DNA of 64,000 nt from Aquimarina intermedia (GCF_008124785.1 NZ_VNHU01000012.1:24029-88028), one strand, 5' to 3'. Shown: positions 36,802 to 46,255, numbered from the stretch's first letter. Numbers and translations: made by a program. Notes: generated from the sequence alone by a model not told the origin.

Positions 36802-37482
36802 ATGAAATACTATTTTATATTTTCTTTTTTGTTAATGACCTCAGCCACAAGTATCGCCCAAAGTTATAACCTGTACGATGCAGATGGTAAGCGACATGGG
36901 AAATGGCAAAAAGCGTATGAGAATTCAAAACAATTACGTTATGAGGGAAATTTTGAGCATGGAAAAGAAATAGGGGAATTTAAATTCTACAAGCCCAGTA
37001 GCGGAAACACACCCACAGCTATTAAGGTATTTTCAAAGAAAACGGATACCGTACATATTAGCTATTTTTCGCAAAAAGGAAGGCTCATGAGTAAGGGGAC
37101 ACTATTAAACAAAAAAAGAGTAGGAAGATGGGAATATTATCACAATAATTCTGATAAGCTCATGATGACCGAATTTTATAAAAATGATAAGGTAGATGGA
37201 GAACAACTTACTTATTTTCCGAATGGTCAGCTTACAGAGCGCGTGACTTACGTAAATGGAAAGAGAGAAGGTCGCCGTTTCATTTATTCTGAACAAGGTG
37301 CTCTCATAAAAGAATTCACTTATGAAAACGATCAATTGCATGGACTTACTAAATATTATGATCCCGAAGGTATTTTACTCATAGAAGGAAGTTACAAATA
37401 TGATCGTAAGGATGGCATCTGGAATTATTATAAGGATGGTAAATTAACTGAACAAAAAACATTTCCTTTACGCGCAAAATAA
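36802..37482 (+). CDS. YwqK/MORN-like repeat protein, exported
   Basis: A 226-residue protein with an N-terminal signal peptide (residues 1-19, ending SIAQ) and about seven MORN-variant repeats of the form Y-x-x-G-x-x-x-G-x-W-x-x-Y, for example KRHGKW, KKRVGRWEYY, DKVDGEQLTYF, KREGRRFIY and RKDGIWNYY. Database annotation often calls these YwqK-family antitoxins, but the signal peptide and the lack of a toxin neighbour make that unlikely. It probably acts in the periplasm or at the surface; role unknown. It has its own terminator. Confidence 0.82.
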   Translation: MKYYFIFSFLLMTSATSIAQSYNLYDADGKRHGKWQKAYENSKQLRYEGNFEHGKEIGEFKFYKPSSGNTPTAIKVFSKKTDTVHISYFSQKGRLMSKGTLLNKKRVGRWEYYHNNSDKLMMTEFYKNDKVDGEQLTYFPNGQLTERVTYVNGKREGRRFIYSEQGALIKEFTYENDQLHGLTKYYDPEGILLIEGSYKYDRKDGIWNYYKDGKLTEQKTFPLRAK

Positions 37483-37521
37483 TATAAGATCTTAATATAT
37501 CAAGATAGATAAAACCTTCTG

Positions 37522-37545
37522 GCAATGCTTAGGCATTGCTTTTTT
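37522..37545 (+). terminator. Intrinsic terminator of the YwqK-like gene
   Basis: GCAATGC (37522-37528) and GCATTGC (37533-37539) form a perfect 7-bp stem with a 4-base loop, followed by six T residues. Confidence 0.85.
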
Positions 37546-37551
37546 AATTAT

Positions 37552-37559
37552 TATTTTTG
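37552..37559 (+). promoter_or_regulatory. Promoter -7 box of mnmA
   Basis: TATTTTTG is a perfect TAnnTTTG box 19 bases before the ATG at 37579. It lies inside the open frame that begins at 37525, so that earlier start cannot be used. Confidence 0.65.
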
Positions 37560-37578
37560 CAGATTGAATGTAGAAAAA

Positions 37579-38766
37579 ATGAAAAGAGTTATTGTAGGTT
37601 TATCAGGCGGTGTAGATTCAAGCGTAACAGCCTATCTTTTAAAAGAGCAAGGGTATGAGGTTATTGGATTGTTTATGAAGAATTGGCATGATGATTCTGT
37701 AACCATATCAGATGAATGTCCCTGGTTAGATGATAGTAATGATGCTTTGTTGGTAGCAGAGAAACTTGGAATTCCGTTTCAAACTGTTGACTTAAGTGAG
37801 CAGTATAAAGAACGTATAGTGGACTATATGTTCCATGAGTACGAGAAAGGCAGAACACCTAATCCCGATGTTCTATGTAATCGGGAAATTAAGTTTGACG
37901 TTTTCATGAAAATAGCCATGTCTTTGGGTGCAGATTATGTAGCAACCGGGCATTATTGTCGTAAGGATACAATAGTAGTAGATGATGTTCCGGTTCACCG
38001 TTTGCTGGCAGGAAAAGACTCTAATAAAGATCAATCCTATTTTTTATGTCAACTATCGCAGGAGCAGTTATCAAAAACGCTTTTTCCTATTGGGGAATTA
38101 TTGAAATCAGAGGTTCGCGAAATTGCAAAAAATCAAGATCTTATAACAGCTGATAAGAAGGATTCACAAGGTTTATGTTTTATCGGCAAGGTTCGTTTAC
38201 CGGAATTTTTACAACAAAAATTACAGCCGAAAGAAGGAAATATAATCGAAATAGCTTCAGATGATCCAGTTTTTGTAAAGTCTGAATCAAATACAATATC
38301 CGATAAAACTCAACTGGAAGTTTTAGCAGAAAAATTTAGCTATCATCCCGATCAGGGGAAAATAGTAGGGAAACATCAGGGAGCCCATTATTATACCAAA
38401 GGACAGCGTAAAGGACTGGCAGTAGGGGGCACCCCAGAACCATTATTTGTAATAGAAACTGACGTAACCACCAATACGATTTATACCGGCCAGGGTAAAA
38501 ACCATCCCGGATTATATCGATTTGCTTTAATCGTAACTAATGATGAAGTACATTGGGTGCGTAAAGATCTAACACTACAAGAAGGTGAAACCATGCAAGT
38601 AATGGCTCGAATCAGGTACCGTCAACCGCTAGAAAAAGCTACATTACACCAAACTTCATCAGGTTTATATGTAGTATTTGAAAATGCACAAAGTGCTATT
38701 AGCGAAGGACAATTTGTAGCTTGGTATCGGGACGATGAATTAATAGGTTCCGGTGTAATTTCTTAA
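37579..38766 (+). CDS. mnmA: tRNA-specific 2-thiouridylase MnmA
   Basis: Thiolates U34 of tRNA-Lys, -Glu and -Gln with sulfur from a TusE-like or IscS donor. The 395-residue protein opens with the PP-loop GLSGGVDSS, has catalytic Cys100 ([13 protein letters not shown]) and Cys200 (SQGLCFIGK), the DQSYFL segment, and a C-terminal beta-barrel that binds the tRNA. I chose the ATG at 37579 because it gives [11 protein letters not shown] and lies after the promoter. A FabK-like gene follows on the same strand after 89 bases. Confidence 0.95.
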   Translation: MKRVIVGLSGGVDSSVTAYLLKEQGYEVIGLFMKNWHDDSVTISDECPWLDDSNDALLVAEKLGIPFQTVDLSEQYKERIVDYMFHEYEKGRTPNPDVLCNREIKFDVFMKIAMSLGADYVATGHYCRKDTIVVDDVPVHRLLAGKDSNKDQSYFLCQLSQEQLSKTLFPIGELLKSEVREIAKNQDLITADKKDSQGLCFIGKVRLPEFLQQKLQPKEGNIIEIASDDPVFVKSESNTISDKTQLEVLAEKFSYHPDQGKIVGKHQGAHYYTKGQRKGLAVGGTPEPLFVIETDVTTNTIYTGQGKNHPGLYRFALIVTNDEVHWVRKDLTLQEGETMQVMARIRYRQPLEKATLHQTSSGLYVVFENAQSAISEGQFVAWYRDDELIGSGVIS

Positions 38767-38819
38767 CATCAAATAGCGAAACTACTTTTTCAAAATTAGC
38801 GTTCAAGATAATTTATGCT

Positions 38820-38827
38820 GATATTTG
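38820..38827 (+). promoter_or_regulatory. Candidate -7 box of the FabK-like gene
   Basis: GATATTTG is a 7/8 match to TAnnTTTG, 28 bases before the ATG at 38856. Confidence 0.35.
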
Positions 38828-38855
38828 AGTCTTTTGAATAAAACAATTAAAGTCT

Positions 38856-39800
38856 ATGCAAACGATAAAAGAACTCTTCCATATAAAGTATCCAATAATC
38901 CAAGGCGGAATGATCTGGGCCAGCGGGTGGCGATTAGCCAGTGCAGTTAGTAATGCCGGTGGATTGGGATTAATAGGAGCAGGTTCTATGTATCCTGATG
39001 TTCTTAGAGAACATATTCAAAAATGTAAGCAGGCTACAGAGAATCCTTTTGGGGTTAATGTTCCTATGCTATATCCAAATTTGGAAGAAATACTTCAGAT
39101 TATAATCGAAGAAGGAGTTAAGATCGTTTTTACATCCGCAGGTAATCCAAAAACCTATACGCAATTTTTAAAAGAAAAGGGGATTACAGTGGTCCACGTG
39201 GTAAGTAGCTTAAAATTTGCGCTAAAAGCGCAAGATGCAGGAGTGGATGCTGTAGTGGCTGAAGGATTTGAAGCAGGTGGACATAATGGACGCGATGAAA
39301 CTACCACCTTAGCACTTATACCAATGGTAAAAGAAAAAATAAGTATTCCCTTAATTTCTGCCGGAGGGATTGCCACAGGGGCAGCAATGTTTGCTGTTAT
39401 GGCTTTGGGAGCTAATGGGGTTCAAGTAGGAAGTCGTTTTGTTGCCAGTGAAGAAGCATCTTCTCATCCTATATTTAAACAACGTGTGGTTGAAGCCAAA
39501 GAAGGTGATACCCAACTTACATTGAAAGAATTAGCACCTGTTAGATTATTAAAAAATAAATTCTATGAAGACGTGAATGCATTATATAGCAAGGGGACTA
39601 CGATAGAAGAACTTCAAACATTACTTGGACGAGCAAGAGCCAAAAAAGGAATGTTTGAAGGGGATATGGAAGAAGGAGAATTAGAAATTGGTCAGGTTTC
39701 GGGATTAATTCATGACATTAAACCTGCAGCAGTGATTGTAGATCAAATGATTAGTGAGTTCAAAGCTGCACAACAAATAATGCAAAACGTTCAGTTATAA
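38856..39800 (+). CDS. Nitronate monooxygenase / FabK-like FMN enzyme
   Basis: A 314-residue TIM-barrel flavoprotein of the 2-nitropropane-dioxygenase / enoyl-ACP reductase II family. It has YPIIQGGMIWAS at the start, GFEAGGHNGRDETTT with catalytic-type His143, IPLISAGGIATG for the FMN phosphate, and ANGVQVGSRFVAS. Sequence alone does not separate nitronate oxidation from FabK enoyl reduction. mazG follows after only 7 bases, so the two are cotranscribed. Confidence 0.85.
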   Translation: MQTIKELFHIKYPIIQGGMIWASGWRLASAVSNAGGLGLIGAGSMYPDVLREHIQKCKQATENPFGVNVPMLYPNLEEILQIIIEEGVKIVFTSAGNPKTYTQFLKEKGITVVHVVSSLKFALKAQDAGVDAVVAEGFEAGGHNGRDETTTLALIPMVKEKISIPLISAGGIATGAAMFAVMALGANGVQVGSRFVASEEASSHPIFKQRVVEAKEGDTQLTLKELAPVRLLKNKFYEDVNALYSKGTTIEELQTLLGRARAKKGMFEGDMEEGELEIGQVSGLIHDIKPAAVIVDQMISEFKAAQQIMQNVQL

Positions 39801-39807
39801 AAAGTGT

Positions 39808-40581
39808 ATGAATTCAAGATCCGAACAACTCAAGTCCATTGATAAGCTATTAACTGTCATGGATGAACTGCGGGAGCAATGTCCGTGGGATAAGAAGCAA
39901 ACCTTGCAAAGCTTACGACATCTTACTATCGAGGAGACCTACGAATTGGGAGATGCCATACTGGATAATGATCTGGAGGAAGTCAAGAATGAATTAGGTG
40001 ATCTTTTACTCCATATAATTTTTTATGCTAAAATAGGAAGTGAAACTAATGCTTTTGATATTGCAGATGTAGCAAATAGCATTCGTAAAAAGCTAATTCA
40101 TCGTCATCCCCATATTTATGGAGATGTCGAAGTCGCAAATGAAGAAGACGTTAAGCGTAATTGGGAAAACCTAAAATTAAAAGAAGGAAAAAAGAGCGTT
40201 CTTGAAGGGGTGCCAAAGTCCTTACCGGCGCTAGTTAAAGCCGGTCGTATACAAGATAAGGTGGCAGGAGTTGGATTTGACTGGGAAGAGCCCCAACAGG
40301 TTTTTGAAAAAGTAAAAGAAGAGCTCAATGAACTTCAACAAGAGGTTTCAGAGAATAATGTTGACAAGATGGAAGCTGAGTTTGGGGATGTTTTGTTCTC
40401 CATGATTAATTATGCGAGATTTTTAAAAATCAACCCCGAAGATGCACTGGAGCGTACTAATAAAAAATTTATCAAACGCTTTCAATACCTTGAGCAGAAA
40501 GCAAAAAAACTCAATAAATCTCTGGATCAAATGACATTGGCAGAGATGGATGTTTTTTGGGAAGAAGCTAAGAAACTATAG
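39808..40581 (+). CDS. mazG: Nucleoside triphosphate pyrophosphohydrolase MazG
   Basis: Hydrolyses NTPs, and aberrant ones in particular, to NMP and pyrophosphate. The 257-residue protein has two MazG domains: the first with CPWDKKQTLQSLRHLTIEET and the EExxE-type metal site, the second with EEPQQVFEKVKEELNELQQ and EAEFGDVLFSMINY. E. coli MazG is of the same size. Its stop codon directly abuts the stop of the convergent methyltransferase gene, with no base between. Confidence 0.94.
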   Translation: MNSRSEQLKSIDKLLTVMDELREQCPWDKKQTLQSLRHLTIEETYELGDAILDNDLEEVKNELGDLLLHIIFYAKIGSETNAFDIADVANSIRKKLIHRHPHIYGDVEVANEEDVKRNWENLKLKEGKKSVLEGVPKSLPALVKAGRIQDKVAGVGFDWEEPQQVFEKVKEELNELQQEVSENNVDKMEAEFGDVLFSMINYARFLKINPEDALERTNKKFIKRFQYLEQKAKKLNKSLDQMTLAEMDVFWEEAKKL

Positions 40582-41208
40582 TTATTTCTCAAAAACAACA
40601 AATTCTTTTTCTATACATACACTTGAAAAGTTATAAGCTTGCTTAATATATTTTATTGTGTCTTTGCTATAAAAAAAGACGTGAGTGCTATCATTTTTAT
40701 ACCACCAGTTTTTAAAATCTATAGAGGGAAGAAAGAGATTAGTTTTACAATACAATTTCCCTTCAGGTTTTAAAAGTGTATGCAACAAAGAAAATTCTTG
40801 TTTAGGGCTATAGAAATGTTCAATAACTTCGCAGCAAAATATAAAATCATAAGTCTGTTCAAAAACACTATAGTCCTGAGCAAAAAAAGGATCATATTTT
40901 TCTATATCGTATCCGGCTGTTAGAAGTAGCTCAGCTATCACTGGACCTGTACCGCAACCAAAATCGAGTCCTATATCATTTTCAGAATGTTTTTTTTTAA
41001 TTGCATCTACTAATGGCATTACAAATTTTTGATAACCTGTATCGTTAATATCGTTCTTATGTAACGTATAACGGTTCTCTTCTTTTTCGGGTGATAACCG
41101 TTGTTGTGTGGCTAACTGAACACCATCGCACATCGTGCAACGATAATAATCACGTGAGGAGATAACGCAAAAATGTACTGTTTGACCGTCACAGAGTGTG
41201 CATTGCAT
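40582..41208 (-). CDS. Class I methyltransferase with N-terminal zinc ribbon
   Basis: A 208-residue methyltransferase. The N-terminus has two Cys pairs, C3-x2-C6 and C24-x2-C27, forming a likely zinc ribbon, followed by the SAM fold with IGLDFGCGTGPVIAELL as motif I and DFIFCCEVIEHF as motif IV. It resembles methyltransferases that act on small molecules or glycans, but no substrate can be named. The frame is open from a TTG at 41241 that lies within the terminator of the upstream gene, so the ATG at 41208 is the start. Confidence 0.82.
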   Translation of the reverse strand: MQCTLCDGQTVHFCVISSRDYYRCTMCDGVQLATQQRLSPEKEENRYTLHKNDINDTGYQKFVMPLVDAIKKKHSENDIGLDFGCGTGPVIAELLLTAGYDIEKYDPFFAQDYSVFEQTYDFIFCCEVIEHFYSPKQEFSLLHTLLKPEGKLYCKTNLFLPSIDFKNWWYKNDSTHVFFYSKDTIKYIKQAYNFSSVCIEKEFVVFEK

Positions 41209-41228
41209 GCATATCGGGATTGGGTTAT

Positions 41229-41261
41229 AAAAAACGCCCAATTACAGAAAGTAGTTGGGCG
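41229..41261 (-). terminator. Intrinsic terminator of the DUF349 gene
   Basis: CGCCCAATTAC (41235-41245) pairs with GTAGTTGGGCG (41251-41261) with one G-U pair. On the minus strand it is followed by six T residues, just after the DUF349 gene stop. Confidence 0.88.
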
Positions 41262-41270
41262 GTTAGCAGT

Positions 41271-43262
41271 TTATAACTGTTTGATTTTTTTTAATTTTGA
41301 TTTCCAGACCTCTAATGTTTCATGATGTTTTGTAATGTTCTTTTTAACATCGATAACCATAGGATTATCATCCTCGGTATGCTTAAAGAATTGTAAATTA
41401 TTTTCAAGTTGTCTGATTTCGCCGCGAACGTCATCAATCTTTTTGCGAATGAAGCTTTGTTCTTGCGCAAGACCGCGATCATCATTTTGACTAGCCAGCG
41501 CATTTAACTTGTTCTCATATTTGATGAGTTCTGTCTCCTTTTTAGTCAAATTAAGTTGTTCAAAATGTCCATCCAACACTTTATTATAGTCAGCTTCAAT
41601 TTGTTTCTTATTGTATGGAACTCTTCCCAAAGATTTCCACTCTTCAATATGTTGCTTTATGGTTTTGAGATCATCTGCTACGGTTCCTGATAATTTTAGC
41701 TTTTTGAGGTTTTCTAGCTTAGCTTTCTTAGCCTCGTAGTTTTCTTCCTCTTCTTTATTCGCCTCTTTACGTTGTGCATTTATTCTATCAAAGTAAAAAT
41801 TGCAGGCATTTTTAAAACGTTTCCAGATACGGTCACTATCTTTTCTAGGAACATGACCTATTTTTTTCCAGTCCGTCTGAATCTTTTTCATAAGAGGAGT
41901 TGTAGCCTGAAAGTCCTCACTATCTTTATTGTCCTCGGCAATTTTGATCAATTCCATTTTCTTTTTGAGATTATCGAATTGATCTTTTTTGAGATTTTTA
42001 TAGAACGCATTTTTATCTCTATTAAACGCTCTGACTGCTGACTTAAATGCATCCCAAGTCGCTTCATTAACATTCGCAGGAACTTTGCCTGCTTTAAAAA
42101 AGGCGTCCCGTAATGCTTTGATTTCTTTGATTTTTGTTTGCCATCCCGAATGGTTGGAAGGCGTATCGCTTGCTACTTGTTGTATTTTTTCAATAATACC
42201 GTGTTTCTCTTCAAGATTCTTCTCGTAGACTTTATCGATTTCCTTGAAATAACGTTGTCTGTTTTCGTGAATTTGCTTGGTAAGCTCACTAAACTTTTCC
42301 CAAATAGGTTCGCGATATTGTTTTTCTACCGGACCCAAATCTTCTTTCCACATTTTATGGAGGAGTTGTAACTCTCTAAACGAACGATTAATATCAGTTT
42401 CCTGTGCAAGTTCTGTAGCTCTTTCAATAATTTTCAATTTTTGCTCCAGATTGTGCTTAAAATCTAAGTCACGAAATTCGCGGTTAAGATGTAAAAAATC
42501 GTAAAAGTTTTCAGTGTGGTGATGATAGGTGTTCCAGATGGTGTTATATTCATCTCTGGGTATTGGTCCCGCATTACGCCATTTTTCCTGAATTTCTTTA
42601 AAGTGATTGTAAGTGGTATTTATATTCTCATCAACATTAATAAGACCTTTTAATTCTTCAATGATTTCAAGACGTTTATTGAGATTGGATTGTAGATCCT
42701 TTTTAAGATTCTGATAATAAGCATTTCTCTTTTCCTTATAGTCAAAATAAACCGAGTTGAATTCTTTCTTTAGTGGAGTAGAGTAATAGAAGTCTATAAG
42801 GTCACCTCCTTCAGCTAAAAATTCGTCTTTTTTATGATCTGATTCTTCATTGAATTTCGCATCAAATTCTGCCTTAATTTCATCTACATGCTCTTTGATG
42901 GCTTGTATTTTTTCGGTCTTAACCAATGATTTGAGTTCGTTGATTAATTCTTCCTTACTCATGGCGTGATAATCCTTCTTTTCAATAGAATGTCGCTCGA
43001 GAGTTGTCTCGTCCTCACTATCTTCTGCTACGGCATCATCCATCTCATTTTGTATATTCGTATCATCTTTTTGCGCTAATGCTTGAGATGATTCTGGTTG
43101 GGAAGTTGTCTGTTCGTCAGATGTTGTTTGACTATCTGATACAGTGATATCATCGTCATTCGATGAAGACGCGGGTGTTGCATCAGTGGTGGCAACGATC
43201 TCTTTGGTAGTCTTCTCTTCTTTAGTTCCATCTGTCTTAGACAGGTTGTCGTGTGTCGGCAT
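41271..43262 (-). CDS. DUF349 repeat protein
   Basis: A 663-residue protein. Residues 1-95 are disordered, Ser/Thr/Asp/Glu-rich and low in complexity; the rest consists of about six or seven DUF349 repeats, each near 70 residues with a W-K/R-x-x-G-x(V/I)P core, such as KWRNAGPIPRDEYN, WKKIGHVPRKDSD and WKSLGRVPYNKKQ, plus a C-terminal coiled coil. DUF349 proteins form long helical-bundle rods. Function is unknown; the repeat may bind protein or membrane partners. It is a single gene ending at a strong terminator, with a small gap to aroE. Confidence 0.88.
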   Translation of the reverse strand: MPTHDNLSKTDGTKEEKTTKEIVATTDATPASSSNDDDITVSDSQTTSDEQTTSQPESSQALAQKDDTNIQNEMDDAVAEDSEDETTLERHSIEKKDYHAMSKEELINELKSLVKTEKIQAIKEHVDEIKAEFDAKFNEESDHKKDEFLAEGGDLIDFYYSTPLKKEFNSVYFDYKEKRNAYYQNLKKDLQSNLNKRLEIIEELKGLINVDENINTTYNHFKEIQEKWRNAGPIPRDEYNTIWNTYHHHTENFYDFLHLNREFRDLDFKHNLEQKLKIIERATELAQETDINRSFRELQLLHKMWKEDLGPVEKQYREPIWEKFSELTKQIHENRQRYFKEIDKVYEKNLEEKHGIIEKIQQVASDTPSNHSGWQTKIKEIKALRDAFFKAGKVPANVNEATWDAFKSAVRAFNRDKNAFYKNLKKDQFDNLKKKMELIKIAEDNKDSEDFQATTPLMKKIQTDWKKIGHVPRKDSDRIWKRFKNACNFYFDRINAQRKEANKEEEENYEAKKAKLENLKKLKLSGTVADDLKTIKQHIEEWKSLGRVPYNKKQIEADYNKVLDGHFEQLNLTKKETELIKYENKLNALASQNDDRGLAQEQSFIRKKIDDVRGEIRQLENNLQFFKHTEDDNPMVIDVKKNITKHHETLEVWKSKLKKIKQL

Positions 43263-43391
43263 TGTATATTTTTTTATGTATCAGTGCGTAAAGCATCACT
43301 AAGATACTAACATCTACTAAAAACTCAAAGGATTTATGGGCATTTGAGTAATTACGCTAGTAATTTAGAATTGAAATTGAAGGGTATTCGT

Positions 43392-44126
43392 TTATGAATT
43401 CCAGATTTCCCAAGATTTTTCTGCCTGAAGTATAAGCATTTTTTTTCCGTTAATTACCGTCGCTCCTTTCTGTATTCCATGTTTCAAAAAAGTGGTTCGT
43501 TCGGGATTGTAGATTAAATCATAAAGAATATGATTAGCGGTCAAGTGTGCATAAGGCAAGTTTGGTGCAGCTTGTATATTTGGGGATGTCCCAAGAGGTG
43601 TGGTATTGATAAGAAGTTTATGTCTTTGGAGTGTCTCCTCATCGATATCATTATACGAAAGTTGATTTTTTGAAGGATTTCGGGATACCACAGTATACGA
43701 AATGGTGAGTGTGTCTAAAGCGTACTTAACAGCTTTTGAAGCCCCGCCGGTACCCAAAATTATAGCACTCAAAGTGTTGCCGGGATGGAGGTGCGGAGTT
43801 AAAGAATTTAAAAATCCGTAATGATCACTATTGTATCCTCTGGTTTTCCCTTCTTTGGTTATTTTAACCACATTAACTGCCCCTATGGCTTTGGCTATAG
43901 GATCAATTTGGTCTAAGTACGGTATAATTGCTTCTTTGTAGGGAATGGTTACATTAAATCCGCTGATATTCTTAATTGTCAGAAGTTGAGGAACGTTATC
44001 AATGTTGGGAATATCAAAATTATCATATTGAAATGGTAGTTTTTCCTGATTAAACTTTTCTGAAAAATATTTTCTGGAAAATGAATACCCAATATTTTTA
44101 CCAATAAGGCCAAAGATCTTTGCCAT
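43392..44126 (-). CDS. aroE: Shikimate dehydrogenase
   Basis: Reduces 3-dehydroshikimate to shikimate with NADPH in aromatic amino acid synthesis. The 244-residue protein has the N-terminal FGLIGKNIGYSFS site, catalytic Lys64 (NVTIPYKEAI) and Asp101 (NSDHYGF), the glycine-rich GTGGAS loop (125-130) and TTPLGTSP. It is slightly shorter than the ~270-residue norm but has all catalytic residues. It is third in an operon behind the two DUF368 genes, 4 bases after the second. Confidence 0.94.
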   Translation of the reverse strand: MAKIFGLIGKNIGYSFSRKYFSEKFNQEKLPFQYDNFDIPNIDNVPQLLTIKNISGFNVTIPYKEAIIPYLDQIDPIAKAIGAVNVVKITKEGKTRGYNSDHYGFLNSLTPHLHPGNTLSAIILGTGGASKAVKYALDTLTISYTVVSRNPSKNQLSYNDIDEETLQRHKLLINTTPLGTSPNIQAAPNLPYAHLTANHILYDLIYNPERTTFLKHGIQKGATVINGKKMLILQAEKSWEIWNS

Positions 44127-44130
44127 AATA

Positions 44131-45153
44131 TTAACGATGTTGTAATGTCTTTTTGCCGTACCATTCTAGCCATAAAACCAATCCGATCCCTAAAAATATA
44201 AAGACCAAACCAATATATGTTTCTACAGAATACAGATCCGGAAGATAGCGATCATAATTATCTAAAATAGGATTACCATTTCCATCTGTGAGAATTTTAC
44301 CCAAATCGTCACGTTTGAAGACTTTATTCTTCCATGGCCATACAACTCCCAACGATCCGGTTATAAATCCAATTATTACGGCAAAAGTAGCGTTTTTATA
44401 ATGCTTCAGAACGTAGCCTAACCCATGGGAGAGCGTTACCAGACCTGTTATAGAACCCAAACTAAAAACAACAAGTACTTTTAGAAGGCGAATACGTGCG
44501 GTATCATATAGAAAAGAAAAATCCCATTGTACGATGTCGGCAATAGTATCATAAAGGGCGTTTACAGAATCCACAAGTAATAGGACATAATTACCAAGTA
44601 ATATTAAAATAAAGGACCCGGATAGGCCAGGCAACGTCATCCCGGAAACGCCAATTATACCACAAAAAAACACGAACCAAAGATTGTCATTTTCCCGTGC
44701 AGGTTCCAACAAGCTAATAGCTATACCTGCCATAATTCCAACTAGAATCAGAAATATGTTACGACGACTCCATTCATTAAAATCCTTGAGTATATAGTAA
44801 ATCGAGCCTATGATCATTCCAAAAAATGAAGACCACACAAAGAGTTCGTAATGAACGATAAGGTAATCGAGAATTTTTGAAACACTAAAATAACTGATTA
44901 GCATTCCTAATACCAACAATCCTAAAAAGCGACCATTGATATATCTCCAAAAACTTTTAAATCTAAAATTGACGAATAGTTTAAACGCTTTGAAATTTAC
45001 TTTTTGTAAGGAGTAAATAAATTCTTCATAAAATCCTGCCACAAAAGCAACCACGCCTCCGGATACTCCCGGAACCTTGTTAGCGGCACCCATGGCTAGT
45101 CCTTTGATGACCAAAAAAAACTTATCGCTAAAAGTTCGTGTACTTTGTTGCAT
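44131..45153 (-). CDS. DUF368 family polyprenyl-phosphate transporter (second copy)
   Basis: A 340-residue inner-membrane protein with about eight to ten segments. It carries both DUF368 signatures, PGVSGGVVAFVAGFYEEF at the start and LPGLSGSFILILLGNY in the middle, which point to an inverted-repeat transporter. DUF368 proteins (PopT) recycle undecaprenyl phosphate across the membrane for peptidoglycan and glycan synthesis. It is a paralogue of the gene 3 bases upstream. A 20-residue charged loop near residues 270-300 differs from the sister copy. Confidence 0.9.
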   Translation of the reverse strand: MQQSTRTFSDKFFLVIKGLAMGAANKVPGVSGGVVAFVAGFYEEFIYSLQKVNFKAFKLFVNFRFKSFWRYINGRFLGLLVLGMLISYFSVSKILDYLIVHYELFVWSSFFGMIIGSIYYILKDFNEWSRRNIFLILVGIMAGIAISLLEPARENDNLWFVFFCGIIGVSGMTLPGLSGSFILILLGNYVLLLVDSVNALYDTIADIVQWDFSFLYDTARIRLLKVLVVFSLGSITGLVTLSHGLGYVLKHYKNATFAVIIGFITGSLGVVWPWKNKVFKRDDLGKILTDGNGNPILDNYDRYLPDLYSVETYIGLVFIFLGIGLVLWLEWYGKKTLQHR

Positions 45154-45156
45154 TCG

Positions 45157-46122
45157 CTACACCTGTTTGTTATTAGCAACTTTTTCTAGTCCGAGAATCA
45201 ACAAAAAACCAATAAGCATAAAACCAATAACCCATACGATATGGGCTTCACCATTAAATTGCAGCGGACTAATACTTTTTTCGACAAGAGGTACCGATAG
45301 ACCTTCAGAATTTTCACGCCAAGAAATAACCTTTTTCCACGGCCACAATTTATTAAGTGAGCCAATCATAAAGCCTGTTAGAATGGCTAATGTGATATTT
45401 TTATGATGAGTGAACATCCAGTTGAGCATTTTTGAAAATATTTTAAGCCCCGCTATAGCACCTATTGCAATGATCCCTAATCGTGAAAACGCACTCCACA
45501 ACAATTCTCCATCCAACGAGGTGAGTCCCTTTCTTAATTCATTTAAAATGTCTATAAAAGTTTGATATGCTCCTAGAATCAATAAGATAAAGGCACCCGA
45601 AACCCCAGGGAGTATCATTGCTATGATAGCAATAAAACCACAAAAGAGTAAATACCAGTTATTATCAGGTGAAGCCATAGGCTCTGCCAATGTGATTAGA
45701 TAAGAACCCACAGCAGCCACAATTAGACTGGCAATGGTAACTATTTGCCATCTTGAGATTTGTTTACCTATATAGAAAATACTCGCTAGGACCAATCCAA
45801 AAAAGAAAGCCCATAAAAAAAGAGGTTCATTTACCATCAACCATTTTATAACCTTGGCCAACGATAGAATGCTTATTGCAATTCCAATAAACAAAGCAGT
45901 AAGAAAGGAAAGGTTGTAATGTTTCCAAGAACTGGATAAGCCTTCTTGTTTCCATAATTTGAAGAAGCCGTAATCGAGATTACTTATGGTACCGATCAAT
46001 TCTTCATAGATACCCGAAATGAATGCAATGGTACCTCCTGAAACCCCGGGAACTACATCTGCTGCACCCATTGCAATTCCTTTTAATGAAATAACTACAT
46101 AGTCCTTGAGACTTCTACGCAT
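45157..46122 (-). CDS. DUF368 family polyprenyl-phosphate transporter (first copy)
   Basis: A 321-residue inner-membrane protein with the DUF368 signatures PGVSGGTIAFISGIYEEL and LPGVSGAFILLILGAY, about eight membrane segments, and a periplasmic or cytoplasmic loop near residues 245-285. Likely an undecaprenyl-phosphate recycling transporter (PopT type). It leads an operon: a promoter at 46151-46158, then this gene, its paralogue 3 bases downstream and aroE. Two copies in a row are unusual and could serve different pools of carrier or different pH conditions. Confidence 0.9.
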   Translation of the reverse strand: MRRSLKDYVVISLKGIAMGAADVVPGVSGGTIAFISGIYEELIGTISNLDYGFFKLWKQEGLSSSWKHYNLSFLTALFIGIAISILSLAKVIKWLMVNEPLFLWAFFFGLVLASIFYIGKQISRWQIVTIASLIVAAVGSYLITLAEPMASPDNNWYLLFCGFIAIIAMILPGVSGAFILLILGAYQTFIDILNELRKGLTSLDGELLWSAFSRLGIIAIGAIAGLKIFSKMLNWMFTHHKNITLAILTGFMIGSLNKLWPWKKVISWRENSEGLSVPLVEKSISPLQFNGEAHIVWVIGFMLIGFLLILGLEKVANNKQV

Positions 46123-46150
46123 TCTTGTTTGTTTTTAAGGTAAATCCAAA

Positions 46151-46158
46151 CAAATGTA
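46151..46158 (-). promoter_or_regulatory. Promoter -7 box of the DUF368-DUF368-aroE operon
   Basis: TACATTTG on the minus strand is a perfect TAnnTTTG box ending 28 bases before the ATG at 46122. Confidence 0.6.
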
Positions 46159-46222
46159 TGTATTTTTTGATGGAAATCTAGAGCTGAATGGTACTAAATT
46201 GGAAAGTTTGAAGAAATAAAAG

Positions 46223-46255
46223 AGGTAGTCTCAAGACGTTGTCTTCAGACTACCT
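46223..46255 (-). terminator. Terminator of the TPR protein gene
   Basis: AGGTAGTCT (46223-46231) pairs with AGACTACCT (46247-46255); an inner AAGAC/GTCTT pair extends the fold. CTTTTATTTC follows on the minus strand. Confidence 0.75.

Noticed and set aside
36802..37482. YwqK-like gene as an antitoxin of a toxin-antitoxin pair
   Set aside because: It has a signal peptide and no toxin-like neighbour; the name is a database habit.
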